Program-made: the position numbers and the translations under genes
Notes under the pieces: generated by a model
What the model was told of the DNA's origin: nothing
Databases searched by the model: none
The model's input: only the letters and a program-made list of their open reading frames with translations
Shown here: positions 1 through 7,597 of the stretch, in pieces
Layout: every line of letters begins with the position of its first letter
Position numbering within the stretch: the stretch's first letter is position 1
Origin: a virus
IMG/VR virus record: IMGVR_UViG_3300032334_001134
Location: 1-32,703 of that record
Direction: 5' to 3' (one strand)
Length of the DNA stretch: 32,703 nucleotides

Positions 1-1
1 C

Positions 2-1759
2 ACTGAAGACAATCGGTTCAAGCTCTTGGAGATGCAGGTTGAGCTTGACTTGCCGGGGTATGAGCACAGAGATGAGGACGATAAAGAGACTGGGATTGCT
101 CTGCCGTATATCGTCACGATGGAGAAGAGTACAAGCACAATTCTAGCGATCCGCAGGAATTGGAATCCTGACGATGAAACGTATCAAAAACGCGCTCATT
201 TCGTTCATTACCCGTATATTCCGGGTTTTGGATTCTACGCCTTTGGACTTATACATCTTATTGGCGCTTATGCTAAGTCTGGCACTAGTATTATTCGCCA
301 GCTTGTGGACGCTGGGACACTTGCTAACCTTCCCGGTGGGTTTAAAACCCGTGGGCTACGTACTAAAGGCGATGACACTCCTATCTCTCCCGGAGAGTTC
401 CGCGACGTAGATGTACCTAGCGGTACGATCAAAGATAACCTGATGACGCTCCCGTACAAGGAGCCGAGTCAGACTTTGATGGCGTTGCTGCAACAAATCA
501 TTGAGGAAGGCCGCAGGTTTGCTGGTTCGGCTCAGCTTGAGATCTCGGACATGTCCGCTCAAGCCCCAGTTGGCACAACGCTCGCCATCCTTGAACGTAC
601 TCTGAAGATGATGAGTGCAGTTCAGGCGCGTATCCACTACGCGATGAAGCAGGAGTTTAAACTCCTCAAAGATATTATCCGCGACTATACGCCAGAGGAG
701 TATAGCTACGAGCCAACGGAAGGTGATCGCAAAGCAAAGCAGTCTGACTATGACATGGTGGATGTTATCCCCGTATCTGATCCGAATGCGGCGACGATGG
801 CTCAGAAGGTTGTTCAGTATCAGGCTGCTCTACAGCTTGCCCAAGGAGCACCTCAGTTATACGACTTACCACTCTTGCATCGGCAGATGTTAGAGGTTCT
901 GGGGATCAAGAATTACCAGAAATTGGTACCGGTTGAAGATGAAATGAAGCCTCGTGATCCAGTCACGGAGAACCAGAATATTCTCAAAGGCAAGCCAGTC
1001 AAAGCGTTTATGTACCAAGACCATCAGGCGCATATTCAGGTGCATATGTCGGCTACGCAAGATCCGAAAATCATGGAGATTATCGGTAAAGATCCGGGAT
1101 TAGCGCAGAAGGTTCAAGGTGCAATGGCCGCACATATTGCGGATCATCTGGGTATGGAATACCGCAAACAGCTTGAACAGCGCATGGGTATGACATTACC
1201 CGCGTACGAGGATGACCGCGAAGAAGAGATGATGTCCCCAGAGATGGAGGTTCAGGTCTCGCAGATGGCAGCGCAAGCGGCACAACAAATGTTGCAGCAG
1301 AACCAGCAGGAAGCTCAGAACAAGAAAAACCAAGAGATGGCGCAAGATCCGCTCATCATGCTACAGAAGCAGGAGCTTGAGATTAAGGCCAAAGATCTTG
1401 AGCGCAAAGCCAAGAAAGATAGCGACGACCTCCAAACGAAAATGGCTCAGCTTCAGGTTGAAGTTCAGCGGTTGACAGCCCAGCATGAACTTGAGCAGCA
1501 GAAGATTGATATGCAGCATGAGGCTGATGGGGCTAAAGCCGCGCTCAAAATGTATAGCGAGCAGAGTCAACGCGAAGCCCAGCAAGAGCAGATGGGCCAT
1601 TCAGCAGGAGTTGACATTATCAAACATCGTGAACAATTAGACCATCAGCGAGAGACCAACCGCGAGAAACGCGCACATGAGTACACAAGTGCTCAGGAAG
1701 AGCGCGCACATCAGATCAGACAAGCTGAACAAAAACCTAAGAATGAGAAAACCAAATGA
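2..1759 (+). CDS. Portal protein, P22-like (5' partial)
   Basis: Portal proteins form the dodecameric ring at the head vertex through which DNA is packaged and ejected. The reading frame is open from base 2, so the true N-terminus lies outside the window; the TTG at 26 is only an internal codon. The visible part has segments I associate with P22-type portals of aquatic podoviruses, such as HFVHYPYIPGFGFYAFGLIH, the GTLANLPGGFKTRGLR segment and the nearby RDVDVPSG. From about position 1225 the protein becomes Gln/Glu/Lys-rich and predicted coiled coil, which fits the helical barrel or crown of this portal type. It is followed by an ATGA-coupled small gene and then by scaffold and capsid genes, the usual head-module order. 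Family call from memory of similar proteins; confidence high for portal, moderate for the P22 subtype. Confidence 0.87.
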   Translation, partial: TEDNRFKLLEMQVELDLPGYEHRDEDDKETGIALPYIVTMEKSTSTILAIRRNWNPDDETYQKRAHFVHYPYIPGFGFYAFGLIHLIGAYAKSGTSIIRQLVDAGTLANLPGGFKTRGLRTKGDDTPISPGEFRDVDVPSGTIKDNLMTLPYKEPSQTLMALLQQIIEEGRRFAGSAQLEISDMSAQAPVGTTLAILERTLKMMSAVQARIHYAMKQEFKLLKDIIRDYTPEEYSYEPTEGDRKAKQSDYDMVDVIPVSDPNAATMAQKVVQYQAALQLAQGAPQLYDLPLLHRQMLEVLGIKNYQKLVPVEDEMKPRDPVTENQNILKGKPVKAFMYQDHQAHIQVHMSATQDPKIMEIIGKDPGLAQKVQGAMAAHIADHLGMEYRKQLEQRMGMTLPAYEDDREEEMMSPEMEVQVSQMAAQAAQQMLQQNQQEAQNKKNQEMAQDPLIMLQKQELEIKAKDLERKAKKDSDDLQTKMAQLQVEVQRLTAQHELEQQKIDMQHEADGAKAALKMYSEQSQREAQQEQMGHSAGVDIIKHREQLDHQRETNREKRAHEYTSAQEERAHQIRQAEQKPKNEKTK

Positions 1760-1959
1760 GTTACGAGCTTCACAAAGCCATGACGATTTTGGCTAAACGG
1801 ATTGACGATAAAGTCAAACATCTCGAAGAGTCTTTAGGAGCGAAAGCAGCTAGGGATTACAACGAGTACACAGGGATGTGTGGGGAAATTACAGGTCTCC
1901 TCACTGCTAAATCCTTCATGCAAGACCTGACGCACGAAATGGAAGACTTCGATGAGTGA
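1756..1959 (+). CDS. Small helical phage protein of unknown function
   Basis: This 67-residue protein starts at an ATG overlapping the portal stop (ATGA), so translation is probably coupled to the portal. It is charged and looks all-helical (for example AKRIDDKVKHLEESLGAKAA), with no membrane segment and no catalytic motif I recognise. It ends with an 8-base overlap into the co-chaperonin gene. Its position between portal and scaffold suggests a head assembly accessory protein, but this is inference only. I do not recognise a named family. Confidence 0.7.
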   Translation: MSYELHKAMTILAKRIDDKVKHLEESLGAKAARDYNEYTGMCGEITGLLTAKSFMQDLTHEMEDFDE

Positions 1960-2299
1960 AGACAAGGCAACACAATTGCCCAAACCTAGTGGCTACAAGA
2001 TCCTTTGTGCCATTCCTGAAGCAGAAAAAGAGTTTGAAAGTGGCATCATCAAAGCTGATGAAACTATTCGATACGATGAACTGCTGACAACTGTCCTGTT
2101 TGTGGTCTCTATGGGACCGGATTGTTACAAGGACAAGATCAAGTTCCCCACCGGACCTTGGTGCAAAGAGGGTGATTTCATCCTAATCCGCCCAAATGCG
2201 GGTACACGCTTGGTGATCCACGGGAAGGAATTCCGGATTATCAACGACGACAATGTTGAGGGGACGGTTGACGATCCTCGCGGCATCAAACGTAAATAA
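1952..2299 (+). CDS. GroES-like co-chaperonin (Cpn10)
   Basis: This 115-residue protein resembles GroES in length and layout. An N-terminal strand (PSGYKILCAIPEAEKEFESG) is followed by a segment matching the GroES mobile loop, where SGIIKADE stands in the place of the GroES tripeptide region GGIVL. The central VVSMGPDCYKD corresponds to the GroES VLAVGNG strand, and KEGDFILIRPNAGTRLVIHG to VGDIVIFNDGYG. Co-chaperonins cap GroEL and assist folding of bound proteins; phage versions such as T4 gp31 and RB49 CocO are needed to fold their capsid proteins. Its place just before scaffold and capsid genes fits that role. It overlaps the preceding gene by 8 bases and has GGAAG upstream. The C-terminal tail is longer and more polar than in bacterial GroES. 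Confidence 0.8.
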   Translation: MSEDKATQLPKPSGYKILCAIPEAEKEFESGIIKADETIRYDELLTTVLFVVSMGPDCYKDKIKFPTGPWCKEGDFILIRPNAGTRLVIHGKEFRIINDDNVEGTVDDPRGIKRK

Positions 2300-2308
2300 G
2301 GAATAGCC

Positions 2309-3262
2309 ATGCCTAAATTTGGTGAAGACTACAAGTTCCCTGACGAGGATGAAGATAAGGTCGAAGTTTCTGTGGAAGAAGACGGTGATATCACTGTTGA
2401 TATTATTGATGACGCTCCCCCGGAAGATCGTAACGTCAACCCGTTGCCAGAAGCCATTAAGGACGATCTTGAGAAAGCTGATGAGTCAGCCGAGTACTCT
2501 AAGAACGTAAAGCAGAAGTTTACGCAGTACAAAAAAGCTTGGCATGATGAACGTAGGGCCAAGGAAGCTGCGCTACGTGAACAGCAGGAAGCCCTTGCTG
2601 CTGCGCAACATATTCTTGATGAAAACAACAGACTGAAGAACATTCTTCATAACGGTGAAAAGGAGTTGATATCCACATATCAGACTACCGCCGAGATGGA
2701 GTTGGACAAAGCAGAGCGAAGTTACAAGGAGGCTTATGACTCCGGTGATTCCGATAGGTTGCTTGAAGCCCAAAAGGAAATTACTCGCGCTCAGCTTAAA
2801 CTGGATAAAGCAAAGAATTTTCAACCCACTGTACAACCGCAACAAAGCAATGTACAGTATCAACAACCTGCCCAACAGCAGTTAGATCCAAAGGTTGCAA
2901 ACTGGGTTTCAAACAATCAATGGTTTGTAGATCCCAACAAACGGGCTATGCGCCGTTATGCTGAAGGGATTCATGAGGATCTTGAATCGCGGTTTGGTAG
3001 AGGTTATATTGGCACAGACGAATACTATGCTAGTATTGACAAAGAAGTTAAAGCTCGATTCCCAGAAGAGTTTGGCTCCACTTCAAAAAACGAGGCAAGT
3101 CCTCGTACAAGGCCAAGTACGGTGGTAGCGCCAGTGAAACGAAGCACTGCTCCCAAACAAGTAGTTCTGTCTAGAAGCGCCGCAAATATCGCCAAAAAAC
3201 TTGGTATTACTCCTCAGCAGTACGCTAAGGAATTTCTGAAATTGGAGGCCAACAATGGCTGA
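2309..3262 (+). CDS. Capsid scaffolding protein
   Basis: This 317-residue protein has the composition of a phage scaffold. Residues 1-70 are strongly acidic, about 75-170 are a charged predicted coiled coil rich in Ala, Glu, Lys and Gln, about 172-195 is a Gln/Pro linker, and the C-terminus is basic and helical (SAANIAKKLGITPQQYAKEF). Scaffolds direct procapsid assembly and then leave or are degraded; a small basic C-terminal helical domain often contacts the coat protein. The gene starts after an AAGGA ribosome site at about 2298 and its stop overlaps the next gene by 8 bases. Scaffolds diverge quickly, so the call rests on composition and position between portal and capsid. Confidence 0.78.
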   Translation: MPKFGEDYKFPDEDEDKVEVSVEEDGDITVDIIDDAPPEDRNVNPLPEAIKDDLEKADESAEYSKNVKQKFTQYKKAWHDERRAKEAALREQQEALAAAQHILDENNRLKNILHNGEKELISTYQTTAEMELDKAERSYKEAYDSGDSDRLLEAQKEITRAQLKLDKAKNFQPTVQPQQSNVQYQQPAQQQLDPKVANWVSNNQWFVDPNKRAMRRYAEGIHEDLESRFGRGYIGTDEYYASIDKEVKARFPEEFGSTSKNEASPRTRPSTVVAPVKRSTAPKQVVLSRSAANIAKKLGITPQQYAKEFLKLEANNG

Positions 3263-3704
3263 AAGCAGACTTGAACGCGAAATGACCGTTAGGACCGAGC
3301 AGGAGCGCCCCAAAAGTTGGCGACCCGCAGAGACTCTACCGGAGCCGGACAAACAGCCGGGATATGCGTACAGATGGGTTCGTACCGCTACTTTGAATGA
3401 GCTTGACCAACGTAATATCTCGGGCAAACTCCGAGAAGGTTGGGAGCCTGTGGCAATTGAAGAACAGCCTAAATTTCGGTTTATGACTGATCCAAATAGC
3501 CGCTTCAAAGACAGTATTGAGATTGGTGGACTTTTGCTTTGCAAGACCCCTGTGGAATTTGTCCAGCAGCGTTCGGAATATTTTGCGGACATGACCCGCA
3601 AGCAGACCGAGGCGGTGGATAATAATCTAATGCGACAGAGCGATCCGCGTATGCCTATTTTCCAAGAACGGCGTTCGTCGGTGAGCTTCGGTAAAGGTAC
3701 TTAA
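3255..3704 (+). CDS. Conserved head-module protein of unknown function
   Basis: This 149-residue protein starts at ATG 3255, preceded by a near-perfect GGAGG and overlapping the scaffold stop by 8 bases, so the two are probably translated together. It is polar, with aromatic patches (GYAYRWVRTATLNELDQRN, KLREGWEPV) and a basic C-terminus ending in SVSFGKGT. There is no membrane segment and no recognisable enzyme motif. I associate similar proteins with scaffold-capsid neighbourhoods of aquatic phages. A minor head protein or assembly cofactor is plausible, but the function is unknown. Confidence 0.75.
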   Translation: MAESRLEREMTVRTEQERPKSWRPAETLPEPDKQPGYAYRWVRTATLNELDQRNISGKLREGWEPVAIEEQPKFRFMTDPNSRFKDSIEIGGLLLCKTPVEFVQQRSEYFADMTRKQTEAVDNNLMRQSDPRMPIFQERRSSVSFGKGT

Positions 3705-3722
3705 ATTTTAATGGAGCTTTAA

Positions 3723-4658
3723 ATGGCTTATCCGGTTGTCAATGGCCCATACGGGCTAGTGCCGATCAACCTAATGGGCGGTATTCCGTTCTCTGGGTCG
3801 ACTCGGATGATTCCGATTGCGCAAAACTACGCGACGAACCTTTTCAACGGCGACGTTGTTGGTCTGTCTGGTGGTAACGCAGTCATCACCCCTTACAATG
3901 CCAACAGCACTTCCGCAGCAGCGGCAGGGCAGATCGTTGGTGTGTTCTTGGGTACTCAGTTCCCCGGAACCAACCCCATCTTTGGTAACCTGCAAGGTCA
4001 ATACTACGCAGCAAGTACCAATAAAGCTGGGATGATCGCTTATGTGATGGACAACCCCACCGCGCTGTTCAAAGCGTGCGTTCTGGCTCAGGCTCAAGGC
4101 TCGGCTAACACGCAAGCTAACACCAGCACGACGGTTGGTTACATGTCGCCTCGTTTCGTTGGGACGGATGCGTTCCTTGTTGCTGGTAACACCGGTAGCA
4201 CGACGACTGGTAACTCGGCAATGGGTGTGTCTGGTGGTAACCCCACTGTGTCTAGCTCGGTAGCCGGTAACATCGTTCAAACGACGGCTTCTGGCTCTGG
4301 CACTTCGCCTTGCTTGCGTGTTGTTCAGTTGGTCCAAGAGTCGGCAGTTGTAGTTGGCACCACGCTGACCAGCAGCCCATCGAACGCGACCACGTTCACC
4401 GTTGCTTCCACGACTGGTATTCAACCCGGAATGACTGTATCTATTGGTGGTACGGTTTATTCTGGCTCGAGCACCGCACCGTTCCCAACGCTCTCTAACT
4501 TGGTTGTTACCGGCGTTGTGACCAGCACTTCTACGATTACCGTTAGTTCGGCTGTGACCGCCACCTCTGGCGCAAACGTGTCGTTCATCGGTTATCCCGA
4601 AGTGATCGTTGGCTGGAACTTCGGCTTCCATAGCTATCTGATCGCCGCTGGCGTCTAA
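3723..4658 (+). CDS. Putative head/virion structural protein with inserted beta module
   Basis: This 311-residue protein has no enzyme motif and is rich in Gly, Ser, Thr, Ala and Val, typical of a beta-rich virion protein. The conserved-looking parts are residues 1-205 (opening with the VVNGPYGLVPINLMGG segment) and the last 21 residues (PEVIVGWNFGFHSYLIAAGV). Between them, about residues 209-290, lies a Ser/Thr/Val-rich segment with TTGIQPGMTVSIGG and a TSTSTITVSSAVTATSG strand pattern; I read this as an inserted small beta module. The gene follows a GGAG ribosome site and sits directly before the capsid gene. It could be a decoration or minor capsid protein. The Arg-rich antisense frame over it is a shadow. 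Confidence 0.75.
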   Translation: MAYPVVNGPYGLVPINLMGGIPFSGSTRMIPIAQNYATNLFNGDVVGLSGGNAVITPYNANSTSAAAAGQIVGVFLGTQFPGTNPIFGNLQGQYYAASTNKAGMIAYVMDNPTALFKACVLAQAQGSANTQANTSTTVGYMSPRFVGTDAFLVAGNTGSTTTGNSAMGVSGGNPTVSSSVAGNIVQTTASGSGTSPCLRVVQLVQESAVVVGTTLTSSPSNATTFTVASTTGIQPGMTVSIGGTVYSGSSTAPFPTLSNLVVTGVVTSTSTITVSSAVTATSGANVSFIGYPEVIVGWNFGFHSYLIAAGV

Positions 4659-4671
4659 GGAGTAACTTAAA

Positions 4672-5583
4672 ATGGCTATCTCACGCGCCCAACTACTTAA
4701 AGAACTGCTTCCGGGCCTCAACGCCCTGTTCGGTCTTGAGTATGCTCGCTATGGCGAGGAGCACAAGGAAATCTACGATATTGAGAGTTCCGAGCGCTCG
4801 TTTGAAGAAGAGACCAAACTGTCTGGTTTCTCTGCTGCACCAGTCAAGAACGAAGGCCAAGCCATCGCTTACGACAATGCACAGGAAGCATGGACTGCTC
4901 GCTACAACCACGAAACCATCGCTTTGGGTTTCTCGCTAACCGAAGAGGCTATCGAAGACAACCTGTATGACAGTCTTTCGGCTCGTTATACCAAAGCTCT
5001 GGCTCGTGCTATGGCGTACACCAAACAGGTGAAAGCTGCTTCCGTTCTAAACAACGGTTTCAACTCTGCCTACACTGGTGGTGATGGTGTCTCTTTGTTT
5101 AGCACTGCACATCCACTTGTTAGCGGTGGAACGAACAGCAACACGCCTGCTACTCAGGCTGACCTGAATGAGACTTCGTTGGAAAACGCAGTTATTCAGA
5201 TCGCTGCGTGGACGGATGAACGTGGTCTGCTGATCGCTGCCAAGCCTAAAAAGCTTGTCATTCCACCAGCACTTCAGTTCGTTGCTACCCGTCTGTTGGA
5301 AACCAGCCTTCGCGTTGGCACTACCGACAACGATATCAACGCTCTGAAGAACAACGGTTCGATCCCAGAAGGCTATACTCAGAACCACTTCTTGACCGAT
5401 ACGAACGCATGGTTCCTCACGACCGATGTTCCTAACGGCATGAAGATGTTTGAGCGTATTCCTCTGTCGAACTCGATGGATGGAGACTTCGACACGGGCA
5501 ACGTCCGTTACAAGTCCCGCGAGCGTTATTCGTTCGGTTGGTCTGATCCGCTTGGAATGTTCGGTTCTTCCGGTTCAAGCTGA
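4672..5583 (+). CDS. Major capsid protein, Mu gpT-like
   Basis: This 303-residue protein resembles the Mu-like major head subunit (gpT) family of HK97-fold capsid proteins. Clues are the N-terminal LLKELLPGLNALFG, a helix-rich region with NHETIALGFSLTEEAIEDN, the LFSTAHPLVSGGTNSNT segment, a strand block around KKLVIPPALQFVATRLLE, and a C-terminal KSRERYSFGWSDPLGMFGS. Length fits the family. A strong ribosome site (AAGGAGT) precedes the ATG and a perfect terminator hairpin follows the stop by 5 bases, as expected for a very highly expressed capsid gene. Pairing with a P22-like portal makes the head module mosaic. Confidence 0.86.
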   Translation: MAISRAQLLKELLPGLNALFGLEYARYGEEHKEIYDIESSERSFEEETKLSGFSAAPVKNEGQAIAYDNAQEAWTARYNHETIALGFSLTEEAIEDNLYDSLSARYTKALARAMAYTKQVKAASVLNNGFNSAYTGGDGVSLFSTAHPLVSGGTNSNTPATQADLNETSLENAVIQIAAWTDERGLLIAAKPKKLVIPPALQFVATRLLETSLRVGTTDNDINALKNNGSIPEGYTQNHFLTDTNAWFLTTDVPNGMKMFERIPLSNSMDGDFDTGNVRYKSRERYSFGWSDPLGMFGSSGSS

Positions 5584-5588
5584 TAGAT

Positions 5589-5616
5589 AGAAAAGGGGGC
5601 TTCGGCCCCCTTTTCT
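5589..5616 (+). terminator. Rho-independent terminator after capsid gene
   Basis: A perfect 12-base-pair stem (5589-5600 with 5605-5616) closes on a TTCG tetraloop, with a GC-rich core and an A/T-rich base whose 3' side is T-rich. It begins 5 bases after the capsid stop codon. The A tract on the 5' side means it could also stop transcription coming from the opposite strand. Confidence 0.92.
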
Positions 5617-5640
5617 TTTGTGAATTACTGTGATATAAAT
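5611..5640 (+). promoter_or_regulatory. Weak candidate promoter after the terminator
   Basis: A TATAAAT element (5634-5640) lies in the A/T-rich stretch right after the terminator. The element 17 bases upstream, TTTTCT, is a poor -35 and overlaps the hairpin tail. Transcription of the downstream genes needs either readthrough or a new start, so a promoter here is reasonable, but the sequence support is weak. Confidence 0.25.
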
Positions 5641-5660
5641 GCACATACCTAGACCACTCG

Positions 5661-5703
5661 ACTTGCTAACCGACTAGGCGGACTTACCTCAAAGATAGCA
5701 AGT
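5661..5703 (+). repeat. Inverted repeat in the leader of the 5724 gene
   Basis: ACTTGCTA (5661-5668) is exactly complementary to TAGCAAGT (5696-5703), with a 27-base loop. The arm ends 20 bases before the ATG at 5724, just upstream of its GAGGA ribosome site. It has no T tract, so it is not a second terminator. It could be an RNA hairpin controlling stability or translation of the next gene, or chance. Confidence 0.45.
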
Positions 5704-5723
5704 TTTGAATTGAGGATTTTATT

Positions 5724-6206
5724 ATGGGTTTCGCTACTCACCTTGGACCGTGGCTTCTTGGTACGGTTAAATACACGACTGGTACGACTGCGGGTACGAT
5801 TCAGAATCTGGGTTCAACGATTGTTGCCCAGACTGATACTGTTACGTTTGCTGATACCACAGCGGCTACTCTGGCGGTTCTTCCTGCTGGCGCTTGCATT
5901 ACTTCTGTTCAGTTGATTTGTGATGGTGCGGTATTTAACGGCACTTCTCCCACGCTGACCATTAAGAATGGCTCAACGACGATTGGCACGATCACTCCTA
6001 CCTCCGGTACGGGCGGGCAATATGCAATGACCGTTACCACCACGGTTGCTGATGCGGCTTTGGTTACTAACGTCGGTTCTACGGATGCGATTATCACTTG
6101 CACGGTTAGCGGCACTACGGTGACGACTGGCTCTGGCACGCTGATCATTACCTACATCGTCCGTGGTTCTAACGGTGTAATGTACCCAACTTCGCAGCAG
6201 AACTAA
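5724..6206 (+). CDS. Small beta-rich virion protein (unknown function)
   Basis: This 160-residue protein is almost entirely Thr, Val, Ile, Gly and Ala in alternating patterns, for example AACITSVQLICDG-like strands and GSGTLIITYIVRGSNGV near the C-terminus, which suggests a beta sandwich. It opens with MGFATHLGPWLLGTVKYTTG, a start I associate with structural proteins placed just after phage capsid genes. A GAGGA ribosome site lies 9 bases upstream and the gene heads the transcription unit after the terminator. Head decoration is a reasonable guess, not shown by sequence. Confidence 0.72.
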   Translation: MGFATHLGPWLLGTVKYTTGTTAGTIQNLGSTIVAQTDTVTFADTTAATLAVLPAGACITSVQLICDGAVFNGTSPTLTIKNGSTTIGTITPTSGTGGQYAMTVTTTVADAALVTNVGSTDAIITCTVSGTTVTTGSGTLIITYIVRGSNGVMYPTSQQN

Positions 6207-6219
6207 GTAGGGGGCTGCG

Positions 6220-6498
6220 ATGCAGCAAACTGATGTAAAGGCCATACACCTAGAAGCCACGGGTACTGCTGTTTCTAGCCGTACTCGGGTTAAAGGCTAT
6301 CAGTGTATTTCTGGTGGTACTGCCGGGGATGTTATTTTCCGTGACGGTGGTTCTAGTGGACCTATTAGTTTACAGTTTAATATCGGAACCGGCACACAAC
6401 CGATTGGTTTAACAATTCCCGGCGAAGGAATTTTGTTTTACACGGATGTACATATGACTTTGCCAACTTCGGCCAAGATTACGGTGTTTTATGGCTAA
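6220..6498 (+). CDS. Small beta-rich virion protein (unknown function)
   Basis: This 92-residue protein has alternating hydrophobic/polar residues and many Gly and Thr, with no helix-rich stretch, so it is probably a compact beta fold. A G-rich stretch (GGGGG) just upstream may serve as the ribosome site. Its last 8 bases overlap the next gene, so it belongs to the same operon as its neighbours. A small head or tail ornament is plausible from position; I cannot name a family. Confidence 0.68.
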   Translation: MQQTDVKAIHLEATGTAVSSRTRVKGYQCISGGTAGDVIFRDGGSSGPISLQFNIGTGTQPIGLTIPGEGILFYTDVHMTLPTSAKITVFYG

Positions 6499-6745
6499 GT
6501 CCCCGGCGTGGCAACGCAAAGAAGGTAAGTCCGAGAGTGGCGGTTTGAACGCCAAAGGAAGGGCTTCTTATAACGCTGCCAATCCGGGCAAGCCCGGACT
6601 CAAGCCACCACAACCGGAAGGTGGGTCGCGCAAGAAGTCATTCTGTGCCCGGATGTCGGGCATGAAGAAGAAGCTCACTAGCGCCAAAACTGCCAACGAC
6701 CCCGATTCCCGGATTAACAAAAGCCTTCGGGCGTGGAAGTGCTGA
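6491..6745 (+). CDS. DUF6321-like small basic phage protein
   Basis: This 84-residue protein begins MAKSPAWQRKEGKSESGGLN and continues with an AKGRASYNAANPG segment, then has CARMSGMKKK and ends in KSLRAWKC. The order of these motifs matches what I remember as the DUF6321 family, a short basic protein common in aquatic phages and of unknown function. It is Lys/Gly/Pro-rich and has no membrane segment. It overlaps the previous gene by 8 bases. It may bind DNA or another virion protein through its positive charge, but this is inference. Family name from memory. Confidence 0.75.
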   Translation: MAKSPAWQRKEGKSESGGLNAKGRASYNAANPGKPGLKPPQPEGGSRKKSFCARMSGMKKKLTSAKTANDPDSRINKSLRAWKC

Positions 6746-6746
6746 G

Positions 6747-6989
6747 GTGAATGTGGAACATACTATTTGGAACGCAGTTCTTTCGGTGGGCGTTAGCGTT
6801 GCTGGGTTCTTCCTTAAGAGCATGTATGACGAAATAAAACGCCTTCAAGTACTGATCAACAAGACCCGCGAAGAGATTGCTAAAGAGTATGTGACCAAGA
6901 CACAGCTAGACGCGGATATCAACCGTATCTTTGACCGGCTTGACCGGCTTGAAGCTAAGATTGATCGGTTGATGGAAAAACATGCCTAG
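6747..6989 (+). CDS. Small membrane protein with coiled coil
   Basis: This 80-residue protein starts at GTG 6747, one base after the previous stop; another GTG lies two codons later. Residues about 6-22 (IWNAVLSVGVSVAGFFL) form one hydrophobic membrane-type helix, and residues 26-78 are a charged coiled coil with heptads around IFDRLDRLEAKIDRLMEK. The layout recalls XhlA-like holin-associated proteins and the two small proteins at 18815 and 18970, but this gene lies 12 kb from the lysis cassette. It could be a second lysis component or a membrane-anchored virion protein. Family unassigned. Confidence 0.7.
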   Translation: MNVEHTIWNAVLSVGVSVAGFFLKSMYDEIKRLQVLINKTREEIAKEYVTKTQLDADINRIFDRLDRLEAKIDRLMEKHA

Positions 6990-7389
6990 CAAGAGCAAAA
7001 AGCAGCACTATTTCATGGAAGCTGTGGCTAACAACCCAGCTTTTGCTAGGAAGGCTGATATCCCTCAGTCTGTTGGTAGAGAGTTTGTAGCGGCTGATAA
7101 AGGCCATAAATTTTCAAAAGGTGGTGATGTGAAAAAGAAAATGATGATGCCTATGGGCGCAGCGGCTCCTATGCGTAAACCCATGCCTCCAGCTATGCCT
7201 CCGGGCGGTGGAATGGCTCCTCCGATGCCTCCGGGTGGTGGCGGTGCTCCTCCGATGGGCATGAAAAAGGGTGGATCGGTTAAGAAGATGTCTAGCGGCG
7301 GATCGGCCTCTAGCCGTGCTGATGGTTGCGCCACTAAAGGTAAAACCAAAGGTACACAAGTTAGAATGGCTGGCGGCGGGATGTGTTGA
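6982..7389 (+). CDS. Lys/Gly/Met-Pro-rich phage protein with GCATKG tail
   Basis: This 135-residue protein starts with an 8-base overlap. Residues 1-45 form a conserved-looking domain (KSKKQHYFMEAVANNPAFAR, then IPQSVGREFVAADKG), a start I have seen in many aquatic phage proteins. The middle is low-complexity Met/Pro/Gly (PPAMPPGGGMAPPMPPGGGG) and carries KGG motifs. The last part contains DGCATKGKTKG and ends in AGGGMC. The GCATKG motif recurs in the protein at 10262. The protein is very basic, and no enzyme motif is visible. Function unknown. Confidence 0.72.
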   Translation: MPSKSKKQHYFMEAVANNPAFARKADIPQSVGREFVAADKGHKFSKGGDVKKKMMMPMGAAAPMRKPMPPAMPPGGGMAPPMPPGGGGAPPMGMKKGGSVKKMSSGGSASSRADGCATKGKTKGTQVRMAGGGMC

Positions 7390-7390
7390 G

Positions 7391-7597
7391 ATGAAACCGA
7401 GCCGTGGGATGGGCGATATTCGTCCATCCAAAATGCCCAAAGCCAAAAAGGGTGGTCCTGTTGGTTTGTATGCCAATATCCACGCTAAACAAGAGCGTAT
7501 TGCTAAAGGCTCTGGGGAGAAGATGCGTAAGCCCGGATCTAAGGGCGCTCCTTCTAAACAAGACTTTATTAAGTCTGCTAAAACGGCGAAAAAATAA
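7391..7597 (+). CDS. Small Lys-rich phage protein
   Basis: I choose the ATG at 7391, two bases after the previous stop, giving 68 residues that begin MKPSRGMGDIRPSKMPKAKK. The open frame extends back to 7271, but that part overlaps the preceding gene and reads as non-coding. The protein is strongly basic, carries a KKGGPVGLYANIHAKQER segment and ends in a Lys/Ala tail. The KKGG block is shared with other small proteins of this phage. Its stop overlaps the next start as TAATG. Function unknown; DNA or virion-protein binding is possible because of charge. Confidence 0.72.
   Translation: MKPSRGMGDIRPSKMPKAKKGGPVGLYANIHAKQERIAKGSGEKMRKPGSKGAPSKQDFIKSAKTAKK

Noticed and set aside
174-410. Plus-strand frame with a hydrophobic stretch that looks like a membrane protein
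   Set aside because: It lies wholly inside the portal gene in another frame, with no separate ribosome site.
3771-4721. A 316-residue open frame on the minus strand
   Set aside because: It is the antisense of two well-supported genes, is Arg/Ser/Thr-rich as expected for a shadow of Thr/Gly-rich coding sequence, and has no family resemblance.
5617-5723. Post-terminator leader considered as a tRNA or known riboswitch
   Set aside because: No cloverleaf, no T-loop consensus and no riboswitch core I recognise; only a single inverted repeat is clear.
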